Shown: positions 53,601 through 61,453 of the stretch, piece by piece
Position numbering within the stretch: the first letter of the stretch is position 1
Layout of the letters: each line of letters begins with the position of its first letter
NCBI GenBank assembly: GCA_902800815.1
Contig: CADCGB010000008.1
Span: forward strand, 1-64,000
Source of the DNA: Fibrobacter succinogenes
Lineage (GTDB): Bacteria > Fibrobacterota > Fibrobacteria > Fibrobacterales > Fibrobacteraceae
DNA: 64,000 nucleotides
Reading direction: 5' to 3'
Made by a program: the position numbers and the translations under genes
Notes under the pieces: generated by a model
The model's input: only the letters and a program-made list of their open reading frames with translations
What the model was told of the DNA's origin: nothing
Database searches by the model: none

Positions 53601-54895
53601 GCCTCACGCGCTGTTCTTGCAACAGGAAGCGGGCCCGCAAGTGTCGGGGCACCATTGATATTCAAGATAACCACGCCAGCATCGGTAGAATTCTCCAGCG
53701 GGAAGAATCCTCCAACAAGGCCGTTCGTGACAACGGAATCCGAAAGGAAACTCCAGCGAGAATCATTGCCGTAGTGGCGGAACGGTATATCGTAGCACTG
53801 CACCTCGTTCATGCCGGCAACATAGTTGAACAGTGCCCTAAAGTTCGCCTCGGCAACAGAGGTACCGCCACCAAAGCAGGATTGAGCGGCAGCAGAACCG
53901 GAGAATACGGGCTTGTTATCGTCACCCAGGTCTGTCATGACAAGGCCGTGCTGTGCACCTACACAGTTTTCAACACCAGCGGGCGCATGTCCCTTATCAG
54001 CACCAACGGCATCGGAAAATGCCGAATTCAAGTCCATGTCGGTATCGTAGATAACGCTGGCGAGGCTGAACGTGCAACGGCTATTGTCGCCAGCTTCAGG
54101 AATACCAGGATCAGTGACAAACCAGCCAGCGCTTCCTTCGACAGGCCAGTCGTTATCGTCGGGAATAAAATAGAGTTTGTCGGTGCCATACGTTTCGTAA
54201 AGCAGGTTCAAGTCAATCGGGTCAGCCAAGTCGGTGCCGCCCCACAGGCCGTTCATGCCCAGTTGCATGTCAGGAGAGTTTTTCAAGTACATATAAACAT
54301 CGGAAGGAGGCTGGCTGAACGCCATTCCAACCCATCCGCACAAATCCTTCACTGGAGCCAAGATAGTATCCTTCTTGTCTCCCTTCGAATCGGTGAAATG
54401 GATCATCATGTCGTCAAACTGCCATTCCTTCTCTTCGGGTACTAGCACATAGAAATACTTCGCATCGGGAGGGTTTTCTGTAATAAGAGTCTTTCCAGGA
54501 TTAACCGGATCTTCAGTAACATAAACCCTATTACCTTCGCCCGGGCATGGGATATCGGCTTCATTGGTAGGCCAGTAGGCGTCGCTCGCGCCATTCAACG
54601 GAGAAACATCAAAACCTTTTGCCGTAACAATTTTGCTCCCCGCAGCCGTTGCCTGATTGCCTAAAGCAAAAAACAGCCTTCCCTGCACGCCCAAGTTGGC
54701 CAAATCATATTCATAGTAGCCGTCAGTATTTAACGCCATTTCCTTCAAGGTAGTGACATTGAAACCTCCAATCCAGGCGCCAGTCCAGGTACTCGGAGCC
54801 CCGAAATATACCGTTCCCTTGCAGGTCGTCTGCGCCATCACCCCCTGCACGGTAGTAAAGGCCAAAGCCGCAATCAATAATCTTAAAGACTTCAT
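50657..54895 (-). CDS. fibro-slime domain secreted protein 3 with C-terminal sorting-type domain (1412 aa)
   Basis: GGAGG lies seven bases before ATG 54895. The signal peptide ends VMAQ and the N-terminus (KGTVYFGAPSTWTGAWIGG) and fibro-slime domain (FTVIGDDDIWVFINRK, near residue 508) match proteins 1 and 2. Unlike them, it ends in a sorting-type domain (KFTVMDLQGRVVRQG...KGSYVVKVGLGYRRVNVR), the kind used by type IX secretion. It also has a short insertion with a repeated ESVW unit near residue 1195. It starts 13 bases after the end of the PEGA/barrel gene upstream, so the two appear to form an operon and may assemble together in the outer membrane. Confidence 0.87.
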   Translation of the reverse strand: MKSLRLLIAALAFTTVQGVMAQTTCKGTVYFGAPSTWTGAWIGGFNVTTLKEMALNTDGYYEYDLANLGVQGRLFFALGNQATAAGSKIVTAKGFDVSPLNGASDAYWPTNEADIPCPGEGNRVYVTEDPVNPGKTLITENPPDAKYFYVLVPEEKEWQFDDMMIHFTDSKGDKKDTILAPVKDLCGWVGMAFSQPPSDVYMYLKNSPDMQLGMNGLWGGTDLADPIDLNLLYETYGTDKLYFIPDDNDWPVEGSAGWFVTDPGIPEAGDNSRCTFSLASVIYDTDMDLNSAFSDAVGADKGHAPAGVENCVGAQHGLVMTDLGDDNKPVFSGSAAAQSCFGGGTSVAEANFRALFNYVAGMNEVQCYDIPFRHYGNDSRWSFLSDSVVTNGLVGGFFPLENSTDAGVVILNINGAPTLAGPLPVARTAREASGPIPNHAKEALGMELDYYCKTPGWPTGKECQGLFADGSEFTSPDLWCWGDYCEAGFRRWGLDGDIAKTEKRNQHFCMQSHATFTYNENQEFTVIGDDDIWVFINRKLAIDNGGAHLPAPGHVVLRNLNTTYGAGFLVPGMVYPIDIFVCDRRTPMSNLNIKTNIYLKQSTGIQLETKKSTTGDLQLNICVETSGGGDCASVALGGGSGQEKTIQCGDEIDKQITYSITNRKGETPTNCGGYTCDALPYGPTAGPLANGVVLGGINLANPRVPIINPDKITGLAPGSYRLYIEVNGKKNYFPFIVKGGVGIVSQDVVFENIDNEVSAYPSGTQWKFASSGMAGTRVPIYISSPDDIGGVDLLTASGQSYTLSLSAGATLYRTNDPADMTPVVTPYAGVVNETGIDTLWVEVPLAGIVGSSQTVTASVGNTSATITFYAPALTFAEPATKDSEGNVLTWNPVLKDPDYKEDGSSEYYHWVGADVDLYVVVVNPATGDLCRECNFPIDVLDASNGIVGNVSQFDDGVALVRIRSNNEFSDETASVTVGSIENNTITAPYGNMRFYTPTSPIPVVVDIFDVKGKPLGQMNIPSEFYSETADYLDGRADSLAIIYDRKIHEDSIPTFICLNFDEKNLKKINPYEMGISNNSKDKEMYCSTQFDADDVKKAYERSPDGGRTLVFSVDEPFSAGVKTSVNPENKIVSFTEYAWKGKVVRTFYEKSLTDRMAPIILSAHASTETDGGSFSQLTIVTSEPVWVRENVESVWNMGDSESVWAKADVDSTFANTAFSFYLNSATQLPGAERYRHVKSLNRPGNGKDTLVLRYDLTDDENPPPHVGDYIRFRSDTYMWADATNGYAPGCDTLRPASDADMFWNFPTNYNSIDRLPSPWVVIKGDSEKVNPDNPDVEFASPSFRIKMTGPFQFTIVMDEEISSKASKFTVMDLQGRVVRQGVIAAKETLVPLLSKGSYVVKVGLGYRRVNVR

Positions 54896-54908
54896 CTTTG
54901 CACCTCCA

Positions 54909-56879
54909 CTACAAGAACCAATAGGTTACGTTAAACTGCCCCTGCCACGTTTTCGGAGAATCATCGGAATCGCTCAGCGGGGTAATTCCCAGCACGAACC
55001 GCAGGTTGAAATCGAGCATAGACTTTCCGACAGGGCGCATGGTGCCAAGTCCAAATGCCACGTCAAATTCAAACACGTTCAGGCCGCCATTTTCCTTGAA
55101 GGTCTCGGATCCGTATTCCTTTACTGTAGACTTATGATGCGAGTAAAGGTTGAACGACGCCACAGGGCCGGCCTCTACGTACATCACGTTCGGCACCATC
55201 GCGCGCAACAGCACCGGCACATCGACATTCAACTGCTTCTCGGAATACGCTATTTCCAGGTCAGCCTTTTCGGGACTGCGGCTTTCATCATTCCAGAATA
55301 GTTTCACCGTCACGTCGGACCTTCCTTTGCCCTGCCTGAAGGCGACTCCCACATCGGCACTGAGCCCGATATACTGCGAGAACAGGAACAGCCCGCTGAA
55401 ACCGGCATTCACGCCGATTCCCCAGTAGTTGCCCAACAGGTCATCGGCACCATCGACCTTAAGCGTGTACTCATTTGAAGAACCAATATTGTTCAGGCCA
55501 AACTTGGTCCCGTAAAAATCGTTGTAGGTAGCACCCACAAATAGGCCTCCCCAGAATCGCTTCTGCGGCGCGGGATTCTCAACCGGCCCACTTGCAGGCT
55601 CGCTTACCGGAGCGGCCTTTACCACGGTATCCTTGCCTTCCAGTTCCGCATAAGCGGTTTCTGCCTTCGCACGGGTTTCCTCGACCGGAACAAAGGCGGT
55701 TTCCCTCAACGTGTAACTTGTCTTGACCACCTCATGCCACTTGAGTTCCACCGGCACCATCTGCCTATCGTCGCCAACGGTAATCTGCGCACAGACAGGC
55801 ACCTCACCCGCAAACGGAGTGCTGCCGACATCCTTGCCATCGACATAGACGGGCACAATTACCGGCTCGCCATTCTTTTCCACCTCAAGTTCAATTCCGC
55901 CGACGCCCGGCTTCAGTGAATCCGCAAAGGTTTCCGTCTTGCCCTTCTGCACGGCGACCTTGAATTCCACGGGGTCGTAGCACGGATGGCTCATCTGGAC
56001 GGAGTGCACGCCCGGAAGGAGTTCGTTCTTCCCGGATTTAGCCTTTTCTCCATCGATGGTAACCGAGAGCGGATACTTCTGCTTCCACGCATCCGACATC
56101 GCAGGGGAAAACACGACGTACCCTACATTCGGAATCATGACCAAGTCAATTTTCTGGTTATTGGACGTGATATTTACAAGCGTATCAAGATCATCAAAGC
56201 GTTCCCTCGAAACCACCAAGCGGTGTTCACCCGCCTCGAGCTGGACCTTGCACGGCGTACTCGTGCACTTGGGAATCGCCTTGCCGTCTACCGTCGGGAT
56301 AGCGCCCTTCGGAGTCGTCTCGATTTCAACAATGAACTTCTGCGAGCCCGCAAAAGAGAACGAGCCGCTGGAACCGAAATCACCAAAGCCGCTCGCACCC
56401 GCCCAGGAATCGCCACGAACCTTCTTGAAGAACGGTGCTGCCTGCTCCTTGATAATATTCTCAAGGTCAACAACGGATTCGCCGCGGCCCGCAAAACTTG
56501 CAACCAGCTTATTGCCCGCAGTCTCGTACAGTTCCGCGCTTATCGCAAGAGAATTGCCAAATTTCGATATACGGGCCTGGGCCACAAAGTCAGCCGCAAT
56601 GTTCTTGCCTGTTTCGGCAAGGCAGCTACCCTCGCAATCCTCGATGGACTTACCCGGTGGCAACATCACGTTGATGTTCTCGCGGGTCATGATAGTCCAG
56701 TTCTGCTCCGCCGGAAGGACCTTTACCGCCTGGCCACGCAAGATATCGGTCAGGTACTGGCGTTCCTGCAAGGTAAGCAGGTCCTTGTCAGAAATGGTTT
56801 CCAGGACGGCGACATACTTTGCCAAGGATGTTACCGGCAAAAGGAGCAGCGTAAAGAGAACAGCGAGGAGTTTTTTCAT
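54909..56879 (-). CDS. PEGA-repeat protein with C-terminal outer-membrane barrel (656 aa)
   Basis: A signal peptide ends near SLAK. Residues about 22-165 resemble the FlgO/CsgG-like N-domain found in outer-membrane-associated proteins (GKNIAADFVAQARISKFG). About 180-420 holds several PEGA-type strand units (TTPKGAIPTVDGKAIPKCTST; VYVDGKDVGSTPF). After a Pro/Ala linker, residues about 440-656 form a beta barrel that ends in QFNVTYWFL and shares GLGT...DFNLRFVLGIT with the small barrels at 13221 and 13966. PEGA domains are thought to bind glycans of the wall or surface. It lies directly before fibro-slime gene 3, so it may anchor or secrete that protein; this is inference. Confidence 0.78.
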   Translation of the reverse strand: MKKLLAVLFTLLLLPVTSLAKYVAVLETISDKDLLTLQERQYLTDILRGQAVKVLPAEQNWTIMTRENINVMLPPGKSIEDCEGSCLAETGKNIAADFVAQARISKFGNSLAISAELYETAGNKLVASFAGRGESVVDLENIIKEQAAPFFKKVRGDSWAGASGFGDFGSSGSFSFAGSQKFIVEIETTPKGAIPTVDGKAIPKCTSTPCKVQLEAGEHRLVVSRERFDDLDTLVNITSNNQKIDLVMIPNVGYVVFSPAMSDAWKQKYPLSVTIDGEKAKSGKNELLPGVHSVQMSHPCYDPVEFKVAVQKGKTETFADSLKPGVGGIELEVEKNGEPVIVPVYVDGKDVGSTPFAGEVPVCAQITVGDDRQMVPVELKWHEVVKTSYTLRETAFVPVEETRAKAETAYAELEGKDTVVKAAPVSEPASGPVENPAPQKRFWGGLFVGATYNDFYGTKFGLNNIGSSNEYTLKVDGADDLLGNYWGIGVNAGFSGLFLFSQYIGLSADVGVAFRQGKGRSDVTVKLFWNDESRSPEKADLEIAYSEKQLNVDVPVLLRAMVPNVMYVEAGPVASFNLYSHHKSTVKEYGSETFKENGGLNVFEFDVAFGLGTMRPVGKSMLDFNLRFVLGITPLSDSDDSPKTWQGQFNVTYWFL

Positions 56880-56927
56880 ACACTATCCCATCGAAAAAAT
56901 GTTTGAGCGGCGATACCGCCCTAATAG

Positions 56928-57413
56928 CTAGAACAGCTTCTTGGCATCGGTCAGCTGGCCATCCTTCTCGTGGAACAGGATGACGGAGCCACCTTCGAGG
57001 GTCTTGAACACTTCGACCAAGCGGTTTACGGTCTTCGCCTCATCAAAGCCAATCTCGTTCTTCGCACCCTCGTTCACCACGATGCCGAAGTTCACGGCGT
57101 TCGGGGCTGCACGACGCAGGTAGGTAATGAAGTCGGCACCAGAGGCAATCACGTCGGTACGGCCCTTCACGTCGATATTCATCGGGTCACGGACGCTAGC
57201 CGAAAGCGGGAACAGGTCCTCGTTCACAGTCTGCTTCGCGTTCAGGAAGAACATGTTGCCCACGTAGAGGCTGATGGTGTCGTCGAGCACCTTGCCCACT
57301 TCGATGGACACGTCGCACGTAGACGACATTTCCTGGATTTCGAGTTTGGAGGGACCGCAGGCAATGAGTGCAGCGGAAGCGAGGATGGCGAAAGCAGCCA
57401 GAATCTTTTTCAT
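56928..57413 (-). CDS. lipoprotein of unknown function (161 aa)
   Basis: AGGAG is six bases before ATG 57413. Lipobox LIAC gives the acylated Cys at residue 19. The mature part of about 140 residues has no recognised motif; it has a Gly-rich middle and the stretch DVKGRTDVIASGADFITYLRR, reminiscent of an alpha/beta fold. It is 48 bases upstream of the PEGA/barrel gene on the same strand and likely co-transcribed with it and fibro-slime gene 3. Confidence 0.65.
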   Translation of the reverse strand: MKKILAAFAILASAALIACGPSKLEIQEMSSTCDVSIEVGKVLDDTISLYVGNMFFLNAKQTVNEDLFPLSASVRDPMNIDVKGRTDVIASGADFITYLRRAAPNAVNFGIVVNEGAKNEIGFDEAKTVNRLVEVFKTLEGGSVILFHEKDGQLTDAKKLF

Positions 57414-57468
57414 AAAGGACTCCTATGGATTTGTAGAGTAATATATAATTAAAAAAGGCGAAGTGTAA

Positions 57469-58260
57469 CTATTTGTTAAGGATTCCCAGTGCCTTCTCTA
57501 TCAAATCGGGAGAAAGACCGAAAATTTCACTCAATTTGCCCACCCTTTCAGGTTCGGCAATGCGTTCCATGCGGCTTCCACTTGCATCGCGGGTCACTAG
57601 GTTGCCCTTCTGGTAATAATACTGCACGCCGCGCTCGCGGTCGAGGCGGTTCAGCACCGGGTAGGTCATCATCTCGCGGTAGAAACTCTCGGACCAGTGC
57701 TGCTTGAATTCCTCGACACTCACGCCTGCCACCGGGTACTCGAACCTCAACTTCATGGGCGAAGAAAGCGAGCCGTCCCCGCGGATGGCACCTCCGGTCC
57801 AGAGTTCCATGGAATCCATGTCGGGCCGCACGAGACGCACGCTGTTCGGTACAAGCGGGAAGAGTGCTTCGCCGGTGCCGAATGGCTGCGGGAGCGGGAT
57901 TGGCAGCGGGTCGAAGATGAGGTAACCGGGATCGAAGAGGAATTCCTTGGACGAGAGGGAATCATGATCGGGCAATATCAGCGCGCAGTGGATGTTCCGC
58001 TCCTTGCGCTTGTGGCCCATCACGAGCCGCGGGTTCAACCCCATGTCACGCAGGCTCTGGTACAAGTGCCACGTCATGCTGAAACACGTACCGCCGCCCA
58101 TCCAGGTATCGACATCGTTCTGGTCGCTATCGTCCAGGTTGCGTGCCGCAGTGGCGCTGCCCGTAGATTCAAGGCGTATGATTTTCGTGAGGTTCTCGTA
58201 CGTGACGTGCGAGAGCCTGTTGCACAGGTCGAGAATCTTTTGCCAGGTCGCGGGTTCCAT
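57469..58260 (-). CDS. transglutaminase-like / arylamine N-acetyltransferase-like cysteine enzyme (263 aa)
   Basis: The papain-like triad order is visible: C59 in WMGGGTCFSM, H91 in RNIHCALIL (HKRKERNIH), D110 in FLFDPGYL. The spacing and the GGTC context resemble arylamine N-acetyltransferases and bacterial transglutaminase-like enzymes; I cannot choose between acetyl transfer and proteolysis. There is no signal peptide. ATG 58260 is preceded at seven bases by a TATCTT box and has no Shine-Dalgarno site. The frame extends to 59034, but that part is a shadow of the divergent gene. It shares a 33-base spacer with the gene at 58294. Confidence 0.6.
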   Translation of the reverse strand: MEPATWQKILDLCNRLSHVTYENLTKIIRLESTGSATAARNLDDSDQNDVDTWMGGGTCFSMTWHLYQSLRDMGLNPRLVMGHKRKERNIHCALILPDHDSLSSKEFLFDPGYLIFDPLPIPLPQPFGTGEALFPLVPNSVRLVRPDMDSMELWTGGAIRGDGSLSSPMKLRFEYPVAGVSVEEFKQHWSESFYREMMTYPVLNRLDRERGVQYYYQKGNLVTRDASGSRMERIAEPERVGKLSEIFGLSPDLIEKALGILNK

Positions 58261-58293
58261 GGGAGGAAAGATAGAAATTGCTATATTATACGC
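58261..58293. promoter_or_regulatory. compact divergent promoter with two leaderless starts
   Basis: In 33 bases, a minus-strand TATCTT (58273-58268) is seven bases before ATG 58260, and a plus-strand TATATT (58282-58287) is six bases before ATG 58294. The two -10 boxes are eight bases apart, so the two promoters overlap the opposite -35 regions and must compete. Confidence 0.5.
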
Positions 58294-59205
58294 ATGCTCG
58301 GAATTGAACAGAAGAAAGGTGACGACGAAAAACTTTGCGGCAGGATGATTGCCTACGCAAGGATTTTGCCCACGCCCGAAAAAGACGAAAGCGATACACC
58401 GTTCGACGAAATGATCAAGAACGGGCTCCTGACGCTCGAGGGCGACTTCCGCAAGTTCAACCCGACCGTACCGTCGCGCCAGAAACGTAACCAAGTAATG
58501 GACGAGCGCCTGAACGAACTGCTCGAGACCATGGAAGAGAACGGTGTAGAACTGCCGGAAAACCTGGACGTGGAAACCGTGCGCGACCGCCTGCACGAAC
58601 TTTCGAACATGGAAGTCATCCCCATCCCGGCGCGTATCGGGAACTTCTCGCGCGAAGAGGACATCCTCAAGGAAGATGCAGACATCTACTACGTGGGTGA
58701 ATTCATCGGCGCGAACCAGGCGCATTTCTGCCTCACGACGCTCCCCATCTACTATCAGGCGCGCTACCGCGAGCAGACGAAAAAGCACGAGATGGAAATC
58801 CTGAACGACATGCTGTCGCAGTTCGAGAACGGCCAGTTCCTGGACAACGACGACATCATGAAGGACACCGTCGAGCTGTTCCCCGAAGGGGCTTCGCTCA
58901 CCACATTCGTGGGCGACCTGAACAATCTCCTCAATGCGAAGGTAATCCCGTTCCTGCTCGCCTGCGAGACTGACGAGGAATACGACGAACAGGTGAAACT
59001 GCTCTACAACTTCATGAAGAGTTACCCCGAGCAATTGGACGTGAAACGCATCGACGCATCGCTACGCATGCTGCGCGAAGAGGGCAACAACAGGCTTGCC
59101 CGCAAGGTGCTCGAACTCAGTTGCAAAAAGATAAACGCCCTCTATAACGAGGACGCTAAGGCTGCCGAAAGGTTCGAGAACGAAATTACATCTTTGAAAG
59201 TGTAA
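58294..59205 (+). CDS. uncharacterised cytoplasmic protein (303 aa)
   Basis: A charged, helix-rich protein without signal peptide or membrane segment. It contains no catalytic motif that I recognise; acidic stretches and a Leu-rich C-terminal half (about 190-300) suggest a helical-repeat or binding protein. ATG 58294 with a TATATT box six bases before it indicates a leaderless message. The ORF is real: codon use and length match neighbours, and it fills the space between the transglutaminase-like gene and the convergent transporter gene, which it overlaps by 20 bases at the 3' end. Confidence 0.6.
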   Translation: MLGIEQKKGDDEKLCGRMIAYARILPTPEKDESDTPFDEMIKNGLLTLEGDFRKFNPTVPSRQKRNQVMDERLNELLETMEENGVELPENLDVETVRDRLHELSNMEVIPIPARIGNFSREEDILKEDADIYYVGEFIGANQAHFCLTTLPIYYQARYREQTKKHEMEILNDMLSQFENGQFLDNDDIMKDTVELFPEGASLTTFVGDLNNLLNAKVIPFLLACETDEEYDEQVKLLYNFMKSYPEQLDVKRIDASLRMLREEGNNRLARKVLELSCKKINALYNEDAKAAERFENEITSLKV

Positions 59206-60049
59206 GCAGCACCGCACCAATCAATATGACAATGGTCGAAAGCGCAAGCTTTATGCGACCGTGACGGTTAGCATATTCGCCGAACACGAACACGCCCCAC
59301 ATCTGATTCACCACGAGATTGAGCTGTAACAGCGGGTAACCAACCGCATAGCCGAACATGCCATCATCAGCAATGGCCCAGAAAATAGCGAGGGTACCGA
59401 GCATCCAGAGGACGCCGGAACCGAACGCGAAAATGGTCGGAATTTTCGGATAACCGAAACTCTTTTTGCGCTTGAGCGTCATGATGGCGACAAGCAGTAC
59501 GCTACCTATGCAGACGCCCACCGAGAACGGGAACAGGAATTCCATATCGGAGAGGGCACTAAACTTGTATGGAATCAGGTACGTACCGAAAATTGCACCC
59601 GAAAGGAGCGAACGCCAGTTTTTCCACACGGACTTGGTCTTGCTTGCAGGAATCCAGATGCCGATAATCATGCAGGCGATGGCCGGGATGGAAAAATTCA
59701 GCGCCGTAGGTTCCTGGAATACCACGACCCCGCTGAAGAAGGAGAGCAGGATGCTCACGCTCATGGACCTAAGACCCGTGCCCGCAAGGTCCTGTTCGGC
59801 CTGCACCGCCCAGAAGCATAGCGCGCCGCCGATAACCCAGAGGAGCCCGCAGAGCACGCCGACCGGCGCCAGGTTGAACTGGCCGGTTACACCTGCGATA
59901 ATGGCGGAGCAGAAAAGCGCACCGACCGCCATGACGGCAAGGAATGACCACGAAGAATAGTTCGGGTACTTTTTCAGGGGAACCATGTAGGTTCCGAAGG
60001 CGAAAATCCCGATAAGGACACCGATGATGCTGAGCGTGCTACTTGCCAA
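59186..60049 (-). CDS. GRP-family sugar transporter (GlcU/RhaT-like, 287 aa)
   Basis: Ten membrane helices in two halves of five, with the family pattern FAFGTYMVPLKK near residues 16-27 and GAIFGTYLIPYKF near 150-162. Such carriers take up glucose, ribose or rhamnose with protons. The start is TTG at 60049 and lies inside mnmE (overlap 11 bases), so the gene is translated from the mnmE message. It overlaps the convergent gene at 58294-59205 by 20 bases at the 3' end. Confidence 0.8.
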   Translation of the reverse strand: MASSTLSIIGVLIGIFAFGTYMVPLKKYPNYSSWSFLAVMAVGALFCSAIIAGVTGQFNLAPVGVLCGLLWVIGGALCFWAVQAEQDLAGTGLRSMSVSILLSFFSGVVVFQEPTALNFSIPAIACMIIGIWIPASKTKSVWKNWRSLLSGAIFGTYLIPYKFSALSDMEFLFPFSVGVCIGSVLLVAIMTLKRKKSFGYPKIPTIFAFGSGVLWMLGTLAIFWAIADDGMFGYAVGYPLLQLNLVVNQMWGVFVFGEYANRHGRIKLALSTIVILIGAVLLTLSKM

Positions 60050-61394
60050 TGCAGAACCCCGCGAAAATAGATTGTAGAATGTCTTCGGACGAAATTTCGC
60101 CCGTTATGCTCTGGAGTGCGCGACGCACCAGTTGCATTTCAAAAGCCAAGAGTTCGACCGCCGGATTCTTACGGATAAGGTCAAGCGTGCGGTCGATACC
60201 CGCAAGCGCATCCTCGAGGCATGCCTTCTCGCGCTCGCTCGTAATCCAGAAATCCTCGGAGTTGCCGACCTCCTTAAAGAGGTGGCCGTTTATCGCCATG
60301 CGGAGATTATCGAGACCTTCGCCAGTCTTGGAAGAAACTTGGAGCGCGGCGCCTTTCGCGTCGGGGATTGTTTCTTGCGGGCCAAGGGATGCGCGCAGGT
60401 CGGACTTGGAATAAACGATAAAATCCGGTTTGGGATCGGAGGCGGGCGTATCGCCTTCAGAAATATGCGTGCCGTCCAGCACGAGAATCTTCATGTCGGC
60501 TTCTTCGAGAATCTCCCTGCTCTTCTGCATGCTGAGGGCATCGAGCCTGTCGGTCGCCTGCGCCGCAATGCCCGCAGTATCGACAAGCCGGACTTCTCCA
60601 CCCGGGAGGAAGAGTCGCACTTCCACAAAGTCGCGCGTAGTGCCCGGGATGTCGCTCACCAGAATGCGGTCTTCGCCCAGGAGCGCGTTCACGAGGCTCG
60701 ACTTGCCCGCATTCGGCGCTCCGTACAAGACCGCCAGCGGGAGGCGACGCACCGAGCCGCCCCTGAAACTTTCCAGCAGGGCGGTAACACTCCCGCGAAT
60801 AGCCTCAATTTTCTTGCCCCAGGTGGCGTAATCCGGGTCGGCCTCTTCCTCCGCGAAATCCACATCAAGTTCTAGACGCGCGGAGATATCCTTCACCTGT
60901 TCGGCCAGCGTTGCCACTTTTTTCGAGAGGGCGCCCCCCAGAAGGCGGTGTGCATTCTCGAGTTCTGCACGATTCGCGCTGTGGATAACATCGGCGACCG
61001 ATTCCGCCTGAGCCAAGTCCATCTTGCCGTTCAGGAAGGCGCGACGCGTGAATTCCCCAGGTTCGGCAAGACGCACGCCATCGAGCCCGCGAATCGCCTG
61101 CAAAAGTTCGCGCACAATCAGCGGGTTCCCGTGCGGGTAAAGTTCCAGAACGTCTTCGCCCGTATAGGAATTCGGGCCTTCGAAAAACAAGTACAATAAA
61201 CTGTCTATGAGTTTGCCGCCTTGCGGGTCCCGCGCAGTCCCGAGGGAAGCCCGGCGCGGTTCCAGACTTTTTGCGGCACGTTCCCCGAAGAGGGCTGCCA
61301 CCACGTCACGGACTCGGGCTCCGCTCACACGGAGCGCGGCAACGGCACTGACGCCCGCAGGCGTCATCGGCGCAACAATCGTCTGGGAATCCAT
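60039..61394 (-). CDS. mnmE: tRNA modification GTPase MnmE
   Basis: With MnmG it modifies U34 of tRNAs. The N-terminal domain (LYPHGNPLIVRELL, near 80-100), the G domain (GAPNAGKSSLVNALLGEDR for G1, DIPGTTRDF, DTAG, SKSD) and the C-terminal FCIGK with the catalytic Cys are complete. 451 residues is standard. ATG 61394 is used; a TATCTT box stands seven bases upstream and a GTGAC-like element precedes it, with no Shine-Dalgarno site. It shares a 59-base spacer with galM. Confidence 0.96.
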   Translation of the reverse strand: MDSQTIVAPMTPAGVSAVAALRVSGARVRDVVAALFGERAAKSLEPRRASLGTARDPQGGKLIDSLLYLFFEGPNSYTGEDVLELYPHGNPLIVRELLQAIRGLDGVRLAEPGEFTRRAFLNGKMDLAQAESVADVIHSANRAELENAHRLLGGALSKKVATLAEQVKDISARLELDVDFAEEEADPDYATWGKKIEAIRGSVTALLESFRGGSVRRLPLAVLYGAPNAGKSSLVNALLGEDRILVSDIPGTTRDFVEVRLFLPGGEVRLVDTAGIAAQATDRLDALSMQKSREILEEADMKILVLDGTHISEGDTPASDPKPDFIVYSKSDLRASLGPQETIPDAKGAALQVSSKTGEGLDNLRMAINGHLFKEVGNSEDFWITSEREKACLEDALAGIDRTLDLIRKNPAVELLAFEMQLVRRALQSITGEISSEDILQSIFAGFCIGK

Positions 61395-61453
61395 GGTCAC
61401 AAAGATAGTAAACGCGCATCCCGCGTCACGCCCATTTTGCTATCTTGATTGCC
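61395..61453. promoter_or_regulatory. divergent promoter region of mnmE and galM
   Basis: Minus strand: TATCTT (61407-61402), seven bases, mnmE ATG, with GTGACG (61429-61424) as a possible -35 at 16 bases. Plus strand: TATCTT (61441-61446), seven bases, galM ATG. Both starts fit leaderless transcripts. Confidence 0.45.

Noticed and set aside
57469..59034. Extension of the transglutaminase-like gene to 59034
   Set aside because: The upstream 258 codons lie opposite the gene at 58294-59205 and look like shadow sequence; the enzyme begins at ATG 58260 next to a promoter box.
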